A DNA stretch of 64,000 bases from Burkholderia pyrrocinia (GCF_018417535.1 NZ_CP070979.1:124001-188000), one strand, 5' to 3'. Positions 36,998 to 44,740 are shown, counted from the first letter of the stretch. Translations and numbers: made by a program. Notes: generated by a model not told the origin, from the sequence alone.

Positions 36998-37491
36998 ATA
37001 GGTATGCAATTTCAGACTGGATCAACAGCTCCGGCGGACCATTTGTAGCGGTCGAGGAAACAACGGCACCGTTATGGACCGGCACAAGCGGGAGCCCTTC
37101 TGATTACGATTTGGCCTGCCAATCCGTCGACTATGCCAGCAAGTTGAAACTGCATGGTGCCGATGTACTTGTCTTGGGCGACGAGCCGTTGCAAACAGCG
37201 GTCGCTATATCCGACAGCCGGCAGCTAATTGTTCGCTGGAAATGGGCAGATAGCGACGCGGACGTACGTGACGCAATCGAAAAAATCGACTTCGACATGA
37301 TAGACGTCATCGAGAGATTGACCGTCAATTGGGTAAATCAGCCGCTGGTTGTGTTCGATGCTGCTGATGTATTTGACCCTACCCAATGTCTGAGACTCGC
37401 AACACGTCATGGTACCAACGAAGTGACAACGTTTATTTATCAACCTACGCCACGGACATCCCTGCTAGTGCATTCTATCGTCGCCGTATAG
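36994..37491 (+). CDS. Imm21-like immunity protein
   Basis: The ATG overlaps the rhs stop (ATGA), the usual arrangement for a polymorphic toxin and its immunity gene. The 165-residue protein reads WINSSGGPFVAVEE, WTGTSG, YDLACQSVDY, then DVLVLGDEPLQTAVAI and LIVRWKWADSDADV, which fits my memory of the Imm21 family. It lacks a signal peptide, consistent with neutralising a cytoplasmic nuclease. GC content is lower than the Rhs core, matching the toxin tip, so the two were probably acquired together. The 210 bases after it hold no gene I can support. Confidence 0.85.
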   Translation: MNRYAISDWINSSGGPFVAVEETTAPLWTGTSGSPSDYDLACQSVDYASKLKLHGADVLVLGDEPLQTAVAISDSRQLIVRWKWADSDADVRDAIEKIDFDMIDVIERLTVNWVNQPLVVFDAADVFDPTQCLRLATRHGTNEVTTFIYQPTPRTSLLVHSIVAV

Positions 37492-37701
37492 AAGTAGACG
37501 TGACCCTGACCCAAGAAATAGTCCGATTCAAAAGTAAAGAAATTCTGCAGTGCAGAACAGCTCCCATGATGAGCAAGCTGGATCCTGGGAACTCCGAACC
37601 CTGCCATAACACGTGCAGTCGGACACCCGAACAGCCTGTTCTTAACCAACCAACATGACCAGAGATGTGGCTTACACCGGCCATACCCCGGGCGGCTGCC
37701 A

Positions 37702-38304
37702 TTACGCGTTGCCGATAAAGCCGGGCAGATGTGCGGCTTCGCCGGTCTGCGCGAGTCGAACCGCTTCCTTAACTGCCTGACCAAACCCGTGATGATTGGT
37801 CAGGCGAAGGATGCGCTCACGAAAGAAATCGGCCCACAGAAACTCCGAGAACGGCTGCGTATTCTTGTGATACCCGCCCTGGTTGCGAACGTAGGCGGCA
37901 AGGCTACGGTAAGGATCATCGACCAGATGATCCACGTGATGCGGCAACTGGTCGACCGGGCGGCGTACGCCACTTTCGTCAAACGGATGTACCCATCGTG
38001 ATGCGTCCATCTCCGCCCAGAAGTCGCTGGGGGAGAGATCCGAGAGATCCTCGATCACCTCCAGAAGCACGTCTGCGATCTTCGATTCGGACAGCGCACG
38101 GCCGAGATGGTGGTGGTCGATCAGGTAATGCCTGGCGTCCGGTCCGAGCACTGCAGGGATTGGATGAGTCTCAATGAACTCGCGCCGCGCCTGTTCTGAC
38201 AGCGACTCGATGTGCTTGCGCTTGTCATGCACCTCGCGCATACCGACTGTCATTTGCGTCGGCCGAAGTTTATGTACGTGGATGAAATGGTGGTGTTTTG
38301 CCAT
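37702..38304 (-). CDS. ParB-like nuclease superfamily protein (ParBc_2 type)
   Basis: The roughly 200-residue protein has the ParBc_2 pattern: IHVHKLRPTQMTVGMREV, a conserved RHYLIDHHHLGRAL with its DHHH motif, DLSDLSPSDFWAEM, then WVHPFDESG and DDPYRSLAAYVRNQGGY, FSEFLWADFFR. Proteins of this group are mostly uncharacterised; the fold is shared with ParB and sulfiredoxin. The ATG at 38304 is chosen over an upstream GTG at 38340. It has no ParA partner nearby, so a segregation role is unlikely. It is convergent with the immunity gene. Confidence 0.8.
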   Translation of the reverse strand: MAKHHHFIHVHKLRPTQMTVGMREVHDKRKHIESLSEQARREFIETHPIPAVLGPDARHYLIDHHHLGRALSESKIADVLLEVIEDLSDLSPSDFWAEMDASRWVHPFDESGVRRPVDQLPHHVDHLVDDPYRSLAAYVRNQGGYHKNTQPFSEFLWADFFRERILRLTNHHGFGQAVKEAVRLAQTGEAAHLPGFIGNA

Positions 38305-38372
38305 TGCCGTCGGAAACAGGAAGGTCGCTGTATGTCGCACCTCGGATCACGATTACCGCTACCGGGGTGGCT

Positions 38373-38933
38373 TCAGGAGAGATTTCTGGTGACTACCGGG
38401 ACAGGCCGGTCCAGCCGCGTGGTCGCGGATGGAATCGGGTTATGTGGGGGGGCATCGGACGGAATCGAACCGTGAGGATCCTCGTCACCGCCGCGAGACC
38501 ACGGAAGCGCGTGATCAGCCCAATGTAGTACAACGTTAGCGAACACAATCAGCAGCGTGCTAAAGGCCGCCACAGCGGTCATGCCCGTAGCGGAGAGCGC
38601 CCCGACCGCTGCGGCCGCCCAGACTGTCGCTGCTGTGTTCAGTCCGCGCAGCCGGAATCCATCCCGCAGGATCAGCCCGCCGCCGAGAAAGCCGATCCCG
38701 GACGCGATCTGCCCAACGATACGCAGCGTGTCTGCAGCGGAGTTTGCCGAGCAACCGGCGGCGACGAAGACAGCCGAGCCGAGACACACGAGCGCATTGG
38801 TATGCAGGCCTGCCGCATGTCCGCGCCAGCGACGCTCAAGCCCGATGAGCGACCCGAACACGAATGCGGTCGCAAGGTTCAGCAGCAAGGCGTGGGGCAA
38901 TTGTCCCAGCGCACCGTTAGAGGATGGTCCCAT
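38373..38933 (-). CDS. MgtC/SapB family membrane protein
   Basis: The 186-residue protein begins LPHALLLNLATAFVFGSLIGLERRW, followed by GLHTNALVCLGSAVFV, GQIASGIGFLGGGLIL and LNTAATVWAAAAVGAL, the conserved MgtC membrane core with the GxGFLGGG motif. The C-terminal 40 residues are a Pro/Ser/Asp-rich tail without the usual cytoplasmic domain, so it may be shortened or simply the short SapB type. MgtC proteins affect growth in low magnesium and F-ATPase activity in some pathogens. Its promoter region and neighbours give no further clue. Confidence 0.88.
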   Translation of the reverse strand: MGPSSNGALGQLPHALLLNLATAFVFGSLIGLERRWRGHAAGLHTNALVCLGSAVFVAAGCSANSAADTLRIVGQIASGIGFLGGGLILRDGFRLRGLNTAATVWAAAAVGALSATGMTAVAAFSTLLIVFANVVLHWADHALPWSRGGDEDPHGSIPSDAPPHNPIPSATTRLDRPVPVVTRNLS

Positions 38934-39228
38934 TTACTTTTTTGCCTTCGGTTCACAGCTATCCTTGACGGCATCGAGCTGTTGCGTCCGGAAACGCTGC
39001 CGTCCATGCCCTTGTGGCGTCGATTAGCGCCGCGGTTGCGTCGATCGGTTCGGGCTCGCACTTGGTGAACCGATTCATCCTGGTAGCGCTGCGCGTTAGC
39101 GCAGATACAGCGACGCACGATGCATTTCTCAACAACACCAATCAAGCAACCCCGATATCCCCATCTGATGTCGTAAGCGGGCCATCGTGCTGGCCGCTGA
39201 AGTCCACCTGGTATAGCCAGTCGCTGGA

Positions 39229-40068
39229 TCAGTCGTTTACTGACAACACCAGCGTCGGTGCCGGAATATCCTTGGCCGCGATTTCGACATTCAGCGGTGC
39301 CACCGCCGTGCCGATCGCGAAGAATTCAATCACGTGGCTTTCCCAGCGGTACGACTTTTCGTGGATCATCGTGCCGATCACGCCTTCGGCCTTGGCGGTC
39401 TGCGCTTCGACCTGCATACGCTCGATGGCTAGTTCGCGCGCGCTGTAAATCGCCTGGGTGAACTGCTCCAGTTCGACGTTGCGGCCCGCCTGACTGAAGG
39501 CCTTCAACATGCCGCGGTGCGCGACGTGGTATACGCAACTGCCCATTACCAGTTCGATGGGCCGGTAGCCCGAATTCAGCAGCGTGTAGAAATCCTGGCC
39601 CGACAAGTCCGAGGTGAAAGGGCCGCCGTCGTGCGCCCTGAAGCCCTTGGTGTCGTGGTTATGGACCACCCCCGTGCCGATGGCAACGAACTCGAGAATG
39701 TCCGCATCCCATTCGACATGCTTGATCTCGAGGCGCACGCCCACAATGCCGTCCGCACCCATGCCGCGCGCTTCCTCGCGCATGCGAGACATCGCCAGTT
39801 CGCGGGCGTGATACATCGCCTGAGACAGCACGTCGAGTTCCTGGTTCTTGTTCCAGGAGCCGTACTGAATGCCGACGTGGTAGATACTGCTGCCCACGCA
39901 CAGGCCGATTGGTTCAAAGCCGGCCTTGCGGACCAGCAGGAACTCGTTGACCGACAGGTCGGAGGTGAACACCGAGGTCGGGTGAGCTGCGCTGCGCAGC
40001 CCCTGAAGACGCGCTTTGGCGTTCGCGGGGAGCTGGGCGGTGACGTCTTGCATGGTGGTTTCAGCCAT
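39229..40068 (-). CDS. tandem YbjQ-fold (UPF0145/heavy-metal-binding) protein
   Basis: The 279-residue protein consists of two copies of a YbjQ-type domain. Copy one: SVFTSDLSVNEFLLVRKAGF, GLCVGSSIYHVG, MYHARELAMSRM, GADGIVGVRL. Copy two: PFTSDLSGQDFYTLLNSGY, LVMGSCVYHVA, IYSARELAIERM, AEGVIGTMI. The YbjQ fold forms ring-shaped oligomers; its function is poorly known. It is the last gene of a four-gene unit headed by telA, 24 bases after the next YbjQ-like gene. No signal peptide, so cytoplasmic. Confidence 0.85.
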   Translation of the reverse strand: MAETTMQDVTAQLPANAKARLQGLRSAAHPTSVFTSDLSVNEFLLVRKAGFEPIGLCVGSSIYHVGIQYGSWNKNQELDVLSQAMYHARELAMSRMREEARGMGADGIVGVRLEIKHVEWDADILEFVAIGTGVVHNHDTKGFRAHDGGPFTSDLSGQDFYTLLNSGYRPIELVMGSCVYHVAHRGMLKAFSQAGRNVELEQFTQAIYSARELAIERMQVEAQTAKAEGVIGTMIHEKSYRWESHVIEFFAIGTAVAPLNVEIAAKDIPAPTLVLSVND

Positions 40069-40092
40069 ATTTGTCCCTGGGTAGAAGACGGT

Positions 40093-40983
40093 TCAGATAC
40101 CGTCGCTGTATGCGTTGTGATGTTCGGAGGTAGCGCGCAGGTTGTCCGGCTTGTCGCTCAGATCGAGCACGAACTCGACGTTGTGAGGCACCGCGACGCC
40201 GCGCGGGCAATCGACCACCGTGCCCATGACGATGTGCCGCCCAAGCAGCTGCGAGTCGTCGTTCTCCCCTCCGCTGCGGATCAGTTGGCTGAATTGCAAC
40301 TGAGCGAGCACGCCCGAACCCTGACGGGCCGCATCGGCGCGCAGGTCGGCGTGGGCCCGCCGGCGGATCCGTTCCCAAAACGCCGTACTCTGCGGTAAAG
40401 CCTGGTTGCCGCGCCAACCCAAGCCGATATCGAGCGGGCCTTTGCTCCACTCGAATCGCGCGCCGATCGCCAGTCCCACCGGAATGATCCTGGCCTCCAG
40501 CAACTGAATGAACTCCAGCGCCGGCACGGTCGAGATGATTGGCGCCGGGGACGGCGGCAAGCCTTCGATGCGCACCGCCGTGCCGACCAGCGAGTAGTCC
40601 ATGCTGTCTTCGAGGTAGAGGTCGACGGTCACCATCCTGACGTCGATCACGGCATTTGCGCCTAAGGCGATCGCCTCAGCTTCGAGGCGCTTCAGGGCCG
40701 TGCGCCAACCCTGCGCATGCCCTTCAGTCCACGAAAAGCCATAGTGCATCCAGCAGGTTGCCGCGATCGGCGCGATCATCTTCAGACCGTGACTGCGCGC
40801 CAGAGCCATCTCCGGTGCGGTGAGCGTGGAGACCCACGGCAGCGTGCCGCTCTTCGAATCCGCGAGGCGTTGATGCACCATATTCGGCACGCCTCGCGCG
40901 TCGAAGAACTCCGGCACAGGGCCACTCGGCGTATTCGGCCCATTTTTGCTTTTAAACAGCGAACTCAACCATCCCATCGGCAT
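40093..40983 (-). CDS. YbjQ-like domain protein of the telA unit
   Basis: The 296-residue protein starts with a basic, Ser-rich stretch (MGWLSSLFKSKNG). The middle reads RSHGLKMIAPIAATCWMHYG, ALKRLEAEAIALGANAVIDV, VTVDLYLEDSMDYSLVGTAV, a divergent YbjQ repeat pattern with the LGANAV block. A second, weaker repeat follows (IPVGLAIGARFEW). The last part carries GRHIVMGTVVDCPRG. The order telA, unknown, this gene and a tandem YbjQ protein, with short gaps, points to one operon. Function unknown. Confidence 0.75.
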   Translation of the reverse strand: MPMGWLSSLFKSKNGPNTPSGPVPEFFDARGVPNMVHQRLADSKSGTLPWVSTLTAPEMALARSHGLKMIAPIAATCWMHYGFSWTEGHAQGWRTALKRLEAEAIALGANAVIDVRMVTVDLYLEDSMDYSLVGTAVRIEGLPPSPAPIISTVPALEFIQLLEARIIPVGLAIGARFEWSKGPLDIGLGWRGNQALPQSTAFWERIRRRAHADLRADAARQGSGVLAQLQFSQLIRSGGENDDSQLLGRHIVMGTVVDCPRGVAVPHNVEFVLDLSDKPDNLRATSEHHNAYSDGI

Positions 40984-41006
40984 CTCCTGCGAAATTGTTG
41001 TGTTGG

Positions 41007-41429
41007 TTACAGCCCGGCCAGCAACTCGGCCATCGCGCGCGCCTTCTGGGTTCGTTCGTGGACATGCGTCATCAGGCCGACCATCCAGGTGTGGGGGTCG
41101 ACTTCACGAGTTGACAGGACCACCCCTTTCACCTTTTTTTCGACTTCGGTGGCAAGGTGCCGTCCGTCTTTGAGGCGCATCGCGTAGGTCTCGTTGTCGA
41201 AAGCAACGCAGACGCCGACAATTTCATCTGTCTTCCGAAACAAGCCGCGCCGTACCCGTTGAATCTGGGCGTGATTCGGCAAGGCTTCCGCCGCGATCAA
41301 CGCGAAGCGTGAGAGAAAGGCAGCACGATCGCCTTCGGCATGGCGCAACCATGCGGCGGCAAGGTCGAAGCTCAACGGTGCGGCAGCCCCAGCGAGGCCG
41401 CCATCAGGGTCATGTGTGGGTTCGGACAC
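41007..41429 (-). CDS. hypothetical protein of the telA unit
   Basis: The 140-residue soluble protein lies one base after telA and 23 before the YbjQ-like gene. It has an Ala/Leu-rich N-terminal half (SFDLAAAWLRHAEGDRAAFL) and a beta-rich half (VGVCVAFDNETYAMRLKDG) followed by a conserved-looking helix (GLMTHVHERTQKARAMAELL). I do not recognise the family. Tight packing argues it acts with TelA. Confidence 0.75.
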   Translation of the reverse strand: MSEPTHDPDGGLAGAAAPLSFDLAAAWLRHAEGDRAAFLSRFALIAAEALPNHAQIQRVRRGLFRKTDEIVGVCVAFDNETYAMRLKDGRHLATEVEKKVKGVVLSTREVDPHTWMVGLMTHVHERTQKARAMAELLAGL

Positions 41430-41430
41430 G

Positions 41431-42714
41431 TCACGCTCCCGGCGGTGCGGCGAGTGCCTGGGCCTGGACCCCGCGCATGCCTTCCACCAGCTTGTTGCGG
41501 ACTTCGATCAGCTTTTGCTCGCGCTCGCGATCCTGCGCGAGAACCTGCTGTTCGATGGCGAGCACTTCTTTCATCGTTTCGATCGACTGGGTCGCCGCTG
41601 CCGCCAACGCTTCCAGATTGCGCGGATCGCCGCCCAGGCTGTGCGCCGCGTCGACAGCTGCGTCATGGGCACCCTGCACGGCCAGCGCGGTGATGCGGCG
41701 GGCCGCCTCGTCGAGCTTTTCGCTCTCTTCGCCGGCGCGGCGCGTATCGGCTTGCACCACGGCCTGTGCCGCCACGGCCATCAGGCGCGGAATCGTCACC
41801 ATGATGCCGGTCGTGAGCTTGCTCACACGCGTCTCGGCCGCCTTGCGATTGGACGCAATCAGCGGGATCAGTGTCGCGGCGGAAATCATCGCTTCCCGAA
41901 GATCCGCGATCCTGCCGCGGAAATTCCCAAGCGTGTTGCGGTAGTCCATCGCAATGGCCGCGTCGCCCGCGGTGTTGGTGCGAATGGCCACCTGACGCAA
42001 CAGTTCTGCTTCGCCAACGCCACGCTCGAGCGCCAATTGCATCGCGGCGATGCCGATCGACAAGCCGCTCACGCCTTCACGCACAGCCTTCGACTGCTCG
42101 TCGAGCTGCTGGATGGTGATCATCAGATCGGCCTTGGTGCGCCGTGCCCGCGCCTCCTCGGCGTCCATCAGGCCAAGAAAGGCCTTGCGATTCTCCTGGA
42201 ACGACTTGGCCGCGCCATGTGCGACCTTACCAAGACGGCTCAGCTTGCTGAGAAAGCCGGTGACCTTCGGCGCGGCTTCACGGGCTTGTTCCTGAAGCTC
42301 TTCGATCCGCAGAATCTTGATGCCATCGATCACGGCCGCAGCAATGCGCCCGATCTCGCCCGCTTCACCCACGGTAGTGTCGGCGAGCAGCCGGCGGGAC
42401 GCGAACGCGAGCGGCTGCAGCGCGTTGTCGACGAAGTTCAGCGTGGTGGTGACGTCGTCGAAGCGGATGCTGTCCGCCAGCTTCTGCGCCACTGCACGCT
42501 GTTCTGGCGCAAGCGAACCGAGATCGACCAGCCGCTCCGCAGGCGGCATTGGTGTCAACACCTCGGCGGGCAGGTTCGAAACAGCCACGGCCGACTCGGG
42601 CGCGACCTGCAGCGCTTCGGTTTCAGCAGGTTCGCTAGCGGCATTCAGGAAGGCCGCCAGATCCAACGGCGACTCGGCATCAGTGGAAGATTTTTCTGAG
42701 AGGGGGGGGCTCAT
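41431..42714 (-). CDS. TelA family protein (toxic anion resistance)
   Basis: The 427-residue helical protein has the TelA/PF05816 pattern: LSKLSRLGKVAHGAAKSFQ, ADLMITIQQLDEQSKAVREG, VAIRTNTAGDAAIAMDYRNT and ASNRKAAETRVSKLTTGIM. TelA/KlaA proteins are linked to tellurite and colicin tolerance within the broader Ter-type stress module. No ribosome site is evident before the ATG. It heads the four-gene unit. The N-terminal 60 residues are low-complexity, Ala/Glu-rich. Confidence 0.9.
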   Translation of the reverse strand: MSPPLSEKSSTDAESPLDLAAFLNAASEPAETEALQVAPESAVAVSNLPAEVLTPMPPAERLVDLGSLAPEQRAVAQKLADSIRFDDVTTTLNFVDNALQPLAFASRRLLADTTVGEAGEIGRIAAAVIDGIKILRIEELQEQAREAAPKVTGFLSKLSRLGKVAHGAAKSFQENRKAFLGLMDAEEARARRTKADLMITIQQLDEQSKAVREGVSGLSIGIAAMQLALERGVGEAELLRQVAIRTNTAGDAAIAMDYRNTLGNFRGRIADLREAMISAATLIPLIASNRKAAETRVSKLTTGIMVTIPRLMAVAAQAVVQADTRRAGEESEKLDEAARRITALAVQGAHDAAVDAAHSLGGDPRNLEALAAAATQSIETMKEVLAIEQQVLAQDREREQKLIEVRNKLVEGMRGVQAQALAAPPGA

Positions 42715-42762
42715 GGGAGGCTAGGAGGCAGTCTGGAGGAATCGTCAAAGGGCAAGCTCATC

Positions 42763-42999
42763 TCACACCCTGAACAGACCCTGGGCCCACGTCGGTAATA
42801 CGGGAATGCTTGAAGCGACGTTCGAATCATTCCATACGTCCCAAATTGGTGGGTCGAATCGATGCATCACCGGACAGCCGTCCATGACCGGTGGGTGTAC
42901 GTAAGCCTGGGCGAAGCACCATTCTTGAAACCAGTGAGCTTTCGCCGCGTACGTCGGGTGCATATCAAAGTGCAGAGATTCTAGATGCGGCACGCCCAT
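42763..42999 (-). pseudogene. truncated gene fragment cut at an ISAs1-type end
   Basis: Reading from 42999, 78 residues follow: MGVPHLESLHFDMHPTYAAK, a Trp/Cys-rich WFQEWCFAQAYVH, and IPVLPTWAQGLFRV at the end. The frame runs upstream through the direct-repeat element and into the solo IS end at 43037, where it gains unrelated residues (WSLTLSDR). So only the 3' part of a former gene seems to survive. I do not recognise the family. It is 48 bases upstream of telA and on the same strand, so it may still lie in the telA transcript. Confidence 0.45.
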
Positions 43000-43003
43000 G
43001 GGT

Positions 43004-43022
43004 CTGTCAGAGAGTGTCAGGC
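43004..43022 (-). promoter_or_regulatory. CTGAC-N5-CTGAC direct-repeat element, copy 4
   Basis: On the minus strand it reads GCCTGACACTCTCTGACAG, pointing toward the truncated gene and telA (start 291 bases away). It lies 14 bases from the solo IS end, repeating the arrangement at 29221. Confidence 0.5.
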
Positions 43023-43036
43023 TCCAGCGTACTAAC

Positions 43037-43056
43037 CAGGGCCATCGCATGAAGCG
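43037..43056 (+). repeat. solo ISAs1-type terminal inverted repeat
   Basis: CAGGGCCATCGCATGAAGCG matches the ends of the element at 28739-29206 in 18 of 20 positions. No transposase fragment follows it; ordinary-looking sequence begins within about 25 bases. It is probably the scar of a deleted element and marks the breakpoint of the truncated gene to its left. Confidence 0.6.
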
Positions 43057-43080
43057 TCAGGACCGGTTTGTAGTGGCCTG

Positions 43081-43227
43081 ATGAACCCGGACACCGGATC
43101 TTCAAAGGCCGGAAACGGAGACCTGCCGATCCGGCCATTCGTAAAATTTCCGGCTGTCATTTTCTGCATGCTTGGACTCATCGGCAGCTTGCTGCTCGGA
43201 TGGATGATGCAAAACGCCTGCCTTTGA
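43081..43227 (+). CDS. small predicted membrane protein (48 residues)
   Basis: An ATG at 43081 opens a 48-codon frame. The product has a polar N-terminus (MNPDTGSSKAGNGDL) and one strongly hydrophobic segment (FPAVIFCMLGLIGSLLLGW), then MMQNACL. There is no ribosome site at the expected distance and the frame is open further upstream into the IS end, so it may be a remnant cut by the insertion rather than an intact gene. Below usual annotation length limits. Confidence 0.35.
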   Translation: MNPDTGSSKAGNGDLPIRPFVKFPAVIFCMLGLIGSLLLGWMMQNACL

Positions 43228-43246
43228 GAAGCATCGTCAATAATGG

Positions 43247-43265
43247 GGCTGACCTGTCCTGACAA
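43247..43265 (+). promoter_or_regulatory. CTGAC-N5-CTGAC direct-repeat element, copy 5
   Basis: GGCTGACCTGTCCTGACAA has the two CTGAC repeats at 43249 and 43259, again 10 bases apart. The second repeat ends 63 bases before the olsB ATG, almost the same distance as copy 1 to its gene. The spacer is less conserved than in copies 3 and 4. Confidence 0.5.
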
Positions 43266-43326
43266 TCCAATCGTCCGCCTTCCGTTATGTTTTAGCGATT
43301 CTTAGCGCTACACAAGGAAGGTGCCG

Positions 43327-44142
43327 ATGCGGGACGATCCGACGTCCAATACTGCCATGCCCAACGATGCGCTCGAGAGCGGGCGCGGTCAGCGCATGGC
43401 GCCGAGCAATCGGAGACGTGTTCTCAGCGTCGCATGGGCGCGCCATCAAGACGAAGTCGAACAGGCCCAGCGCTTGCGATACAGGGTCTTTGCAGAAGAG
43501 ATGGGCGCGAGCCTTACGTCCGGTACGCCAGGAATCGACGCCGACCGGTTCGATCCTTACTGCGATCACCTGATCGTACGCGACGAGGACAGTCAAGAAA
43601 TCGTCGGAACCTACCGCGTGTTGCTGCCGCATCGCGCAAGGGAGATTGGTGCGCTGTATGCGGAGTCCGAGTTCGATCTGCGCCGGCTCGCGCACCTCAA
43701 GCCGCGCATGCTGGAACTGGGACGCTCGTGCGTGCACCGGAATTACCGGTCCGGCAGCACGATCATGGCGCTGTGGAGCGGCCTGGGCGACTACAGCCAC
43801 CGGTGGGGCATCGAAACCATGCTGGGATGCGCGAGCGTGCCCATGAAAGACGGCGGGCATTACGCGGCGAGCCTATATCGGGAATTCACACGGTATGCCG
43901 AAGCGAGGGGCGGATATGAGGCATCTCCGATTCTGCCTCTGCAAGTCGGGAAACTCGATCAGTGCCGGCCAGCCGACCCGCCGGCACTTCTGAAGGGCTA
44001 CCTTCGGCTGGGGGCACGCGTCTGCAGTGCCCCGGCATGGGATCCGGCGTTCAACGTGGCGGACTTCCTGACACTGCTGCACATGTCCGAGATGAGCCCG
44101 CGCTATGCACGGCATTTTCTCGGACCGAAATCAGGCAACTGA
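43327..44142 (+). CDS. olsB: ornithine N-alpha-acyltransferase OlsB
   Basis: The 271-residue GNAT-fold enzyme shows the OlsB pattern: AQRLRYRVFAEEMGA, DPYCDHLIVRDEDSQEIVGT, YAESEFDL, RMLELGRSCVHRNYRSG, then GYLRLGARVCSAPAWDPAFN. It transfers a 3-hydroxyacyl group from acyl carrier protein to the alpha-amino group of ornithine, giving lyso-ornithine lipid, a phosphate-free membrane lipid. AAGGAAGG lies about 6 bases before the ATG at 43327. OlsA, the second enzyme, is not adjacent, although PlsC-type acyltransferases such as the one at 2364 can share the fold. A direct-repeat element lies just upstream. Confidence 0.92.
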   Translation: MRDDPTSNTAMPNDALESGRGQRMAPSNRRRVLSVAWARHQDEVEQAQRLRYRVFAEEMGASLTSGTPGIDADRFDPYCDHLIVRDEDSQEIVGTYRVLLPHRAREIGALYAESEFDLRRLAHLKPRMLELGRSCVHRNYRSGSTIMALWSGLGDYSHRWGIETMLGCASVPMKDGGHYAASLYREFTRYAEARGGYEASPILPLQVGKLDQCRPADPPALLKGYLRLGARVCSAPAWDPAFNVADFLTLLHMSEMSPRYARHFLGPKSGN

Positions 44143-44465
44143 TGCGCGGCGCGGCTTGTCTGGCGGTTCACTGCGGCCGCCCCCGGTTGAATCCGCAGTC
44201 CTTGTGGAGCACTTGTCACGCCCCGACGCGTTTGCGCAACTGTTCGACGTCCACTTGCTCGAGGTAGGGAGACGAACACGGCAAGCGTAAATTTCTTTCA
44301 TAAACCTTTTGATTATAAGAAGGACCTGGCTTATTACTATTTGAAACGGTAACGTCTGATTTTTCTTGCGCTAACCTGTGCGGCCCGCTGCGATCCTGAG
44401 GATTCGCATGGCTAGCATCGAACGCACTGCCAATCCGCTCTTTCCCGAGGTCTTGGCGCCCCGGG

Positions 44466-44573
44466 GATGCGGCCGCCTTGCGGGGTTTGGCGCTTCATTT
44501 GGCGCCAAGCTGCGCGTGAGCAAAGGAATACGCCTGTCAGATTGGTCGCGACCGCATCGTTCCAGAATTCGAT
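44466..44573 (-). pseudogene. short-chain dehydrogenase/reductase fragment
   Basis: On the minus strand about 36 residues read FWNDAVATNLTGVFLCSRAA then WRQMKRQTPQGGRI, which matches the middle of an SDR enzyme (NLTGVFLCSRAAWRQM is the block before the catalytic serine). The nucleotide-binding N-terminus and the YxxxK site are missing. The fragment is too short to function. Confidence 0.65.
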
Positions 44574-44623
44574 TGTGTATTGCCGTTTCGGCACTGACCT
44601 TTCTGACATGCAAACCTCGGTAC

Positions 44624-44651
44624 CAGCAGGAAATTAACAAAATTCCTGCTG
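44624..44651. repeat. perfect 9-bp inverted repeat
   Basis: CAGCAGGAA and TTCCTGCTG flank a 10-base AT-rich loop. It has no trailing T-run on either strand, so a terminator role is uncertain. Confidence 0.55.
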
Positions 44652-44675
44652 TACGCGAATTCGAGGCACAGTCAC

Positions 44676-44703
44676 GTGCTTCGTGCTTCGTGCTTCGTGC
44701 TTC
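44676..44703 (+). repeat. tandem repeat GTGCTTC x4
   Basis: Four exact head-to-tail copies of the heptamer GTGCTTC. The unit length is not a multiple of three, so copy-number change would shift any reading frame through it. Confidence 0.9.
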
Positions 44704-44704
44704 G

Positions 44705-44740
44705 GACATCGACATCGACATCGACATCGACATCGACATC
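44705..44740 (+). repeat. tandem repeat GACATC x6
   Basis: Six exact copies of the hexamer GACATC begin one base after the heptamer array. They encode alternating Asp-Ile or Met-Ser depending on frame and strand. The array ends 62 bases before the ATG of the membrane protein at 44803, within its likely promoter or leader. Confidence 0.9.

Noticed and set aside
37386..37658. 90-codon plus-strand frame over the 3' end of the immunity gene
   Set aside because: Overlaps the immunity gene in another frame over its first third, has no ribosome site and no recognisable content.
37702..38304. ParB-like protein as part of a plasmid partition system
   Set aside because: No ParA, no parS-like repeats and the ParBc_2 type is not a partition protein.
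44676..44740. Tandem repeats considered as a CRISPR array
   Set aside because: Units are 6-7 bases with no spacers and no cas genes nearby.
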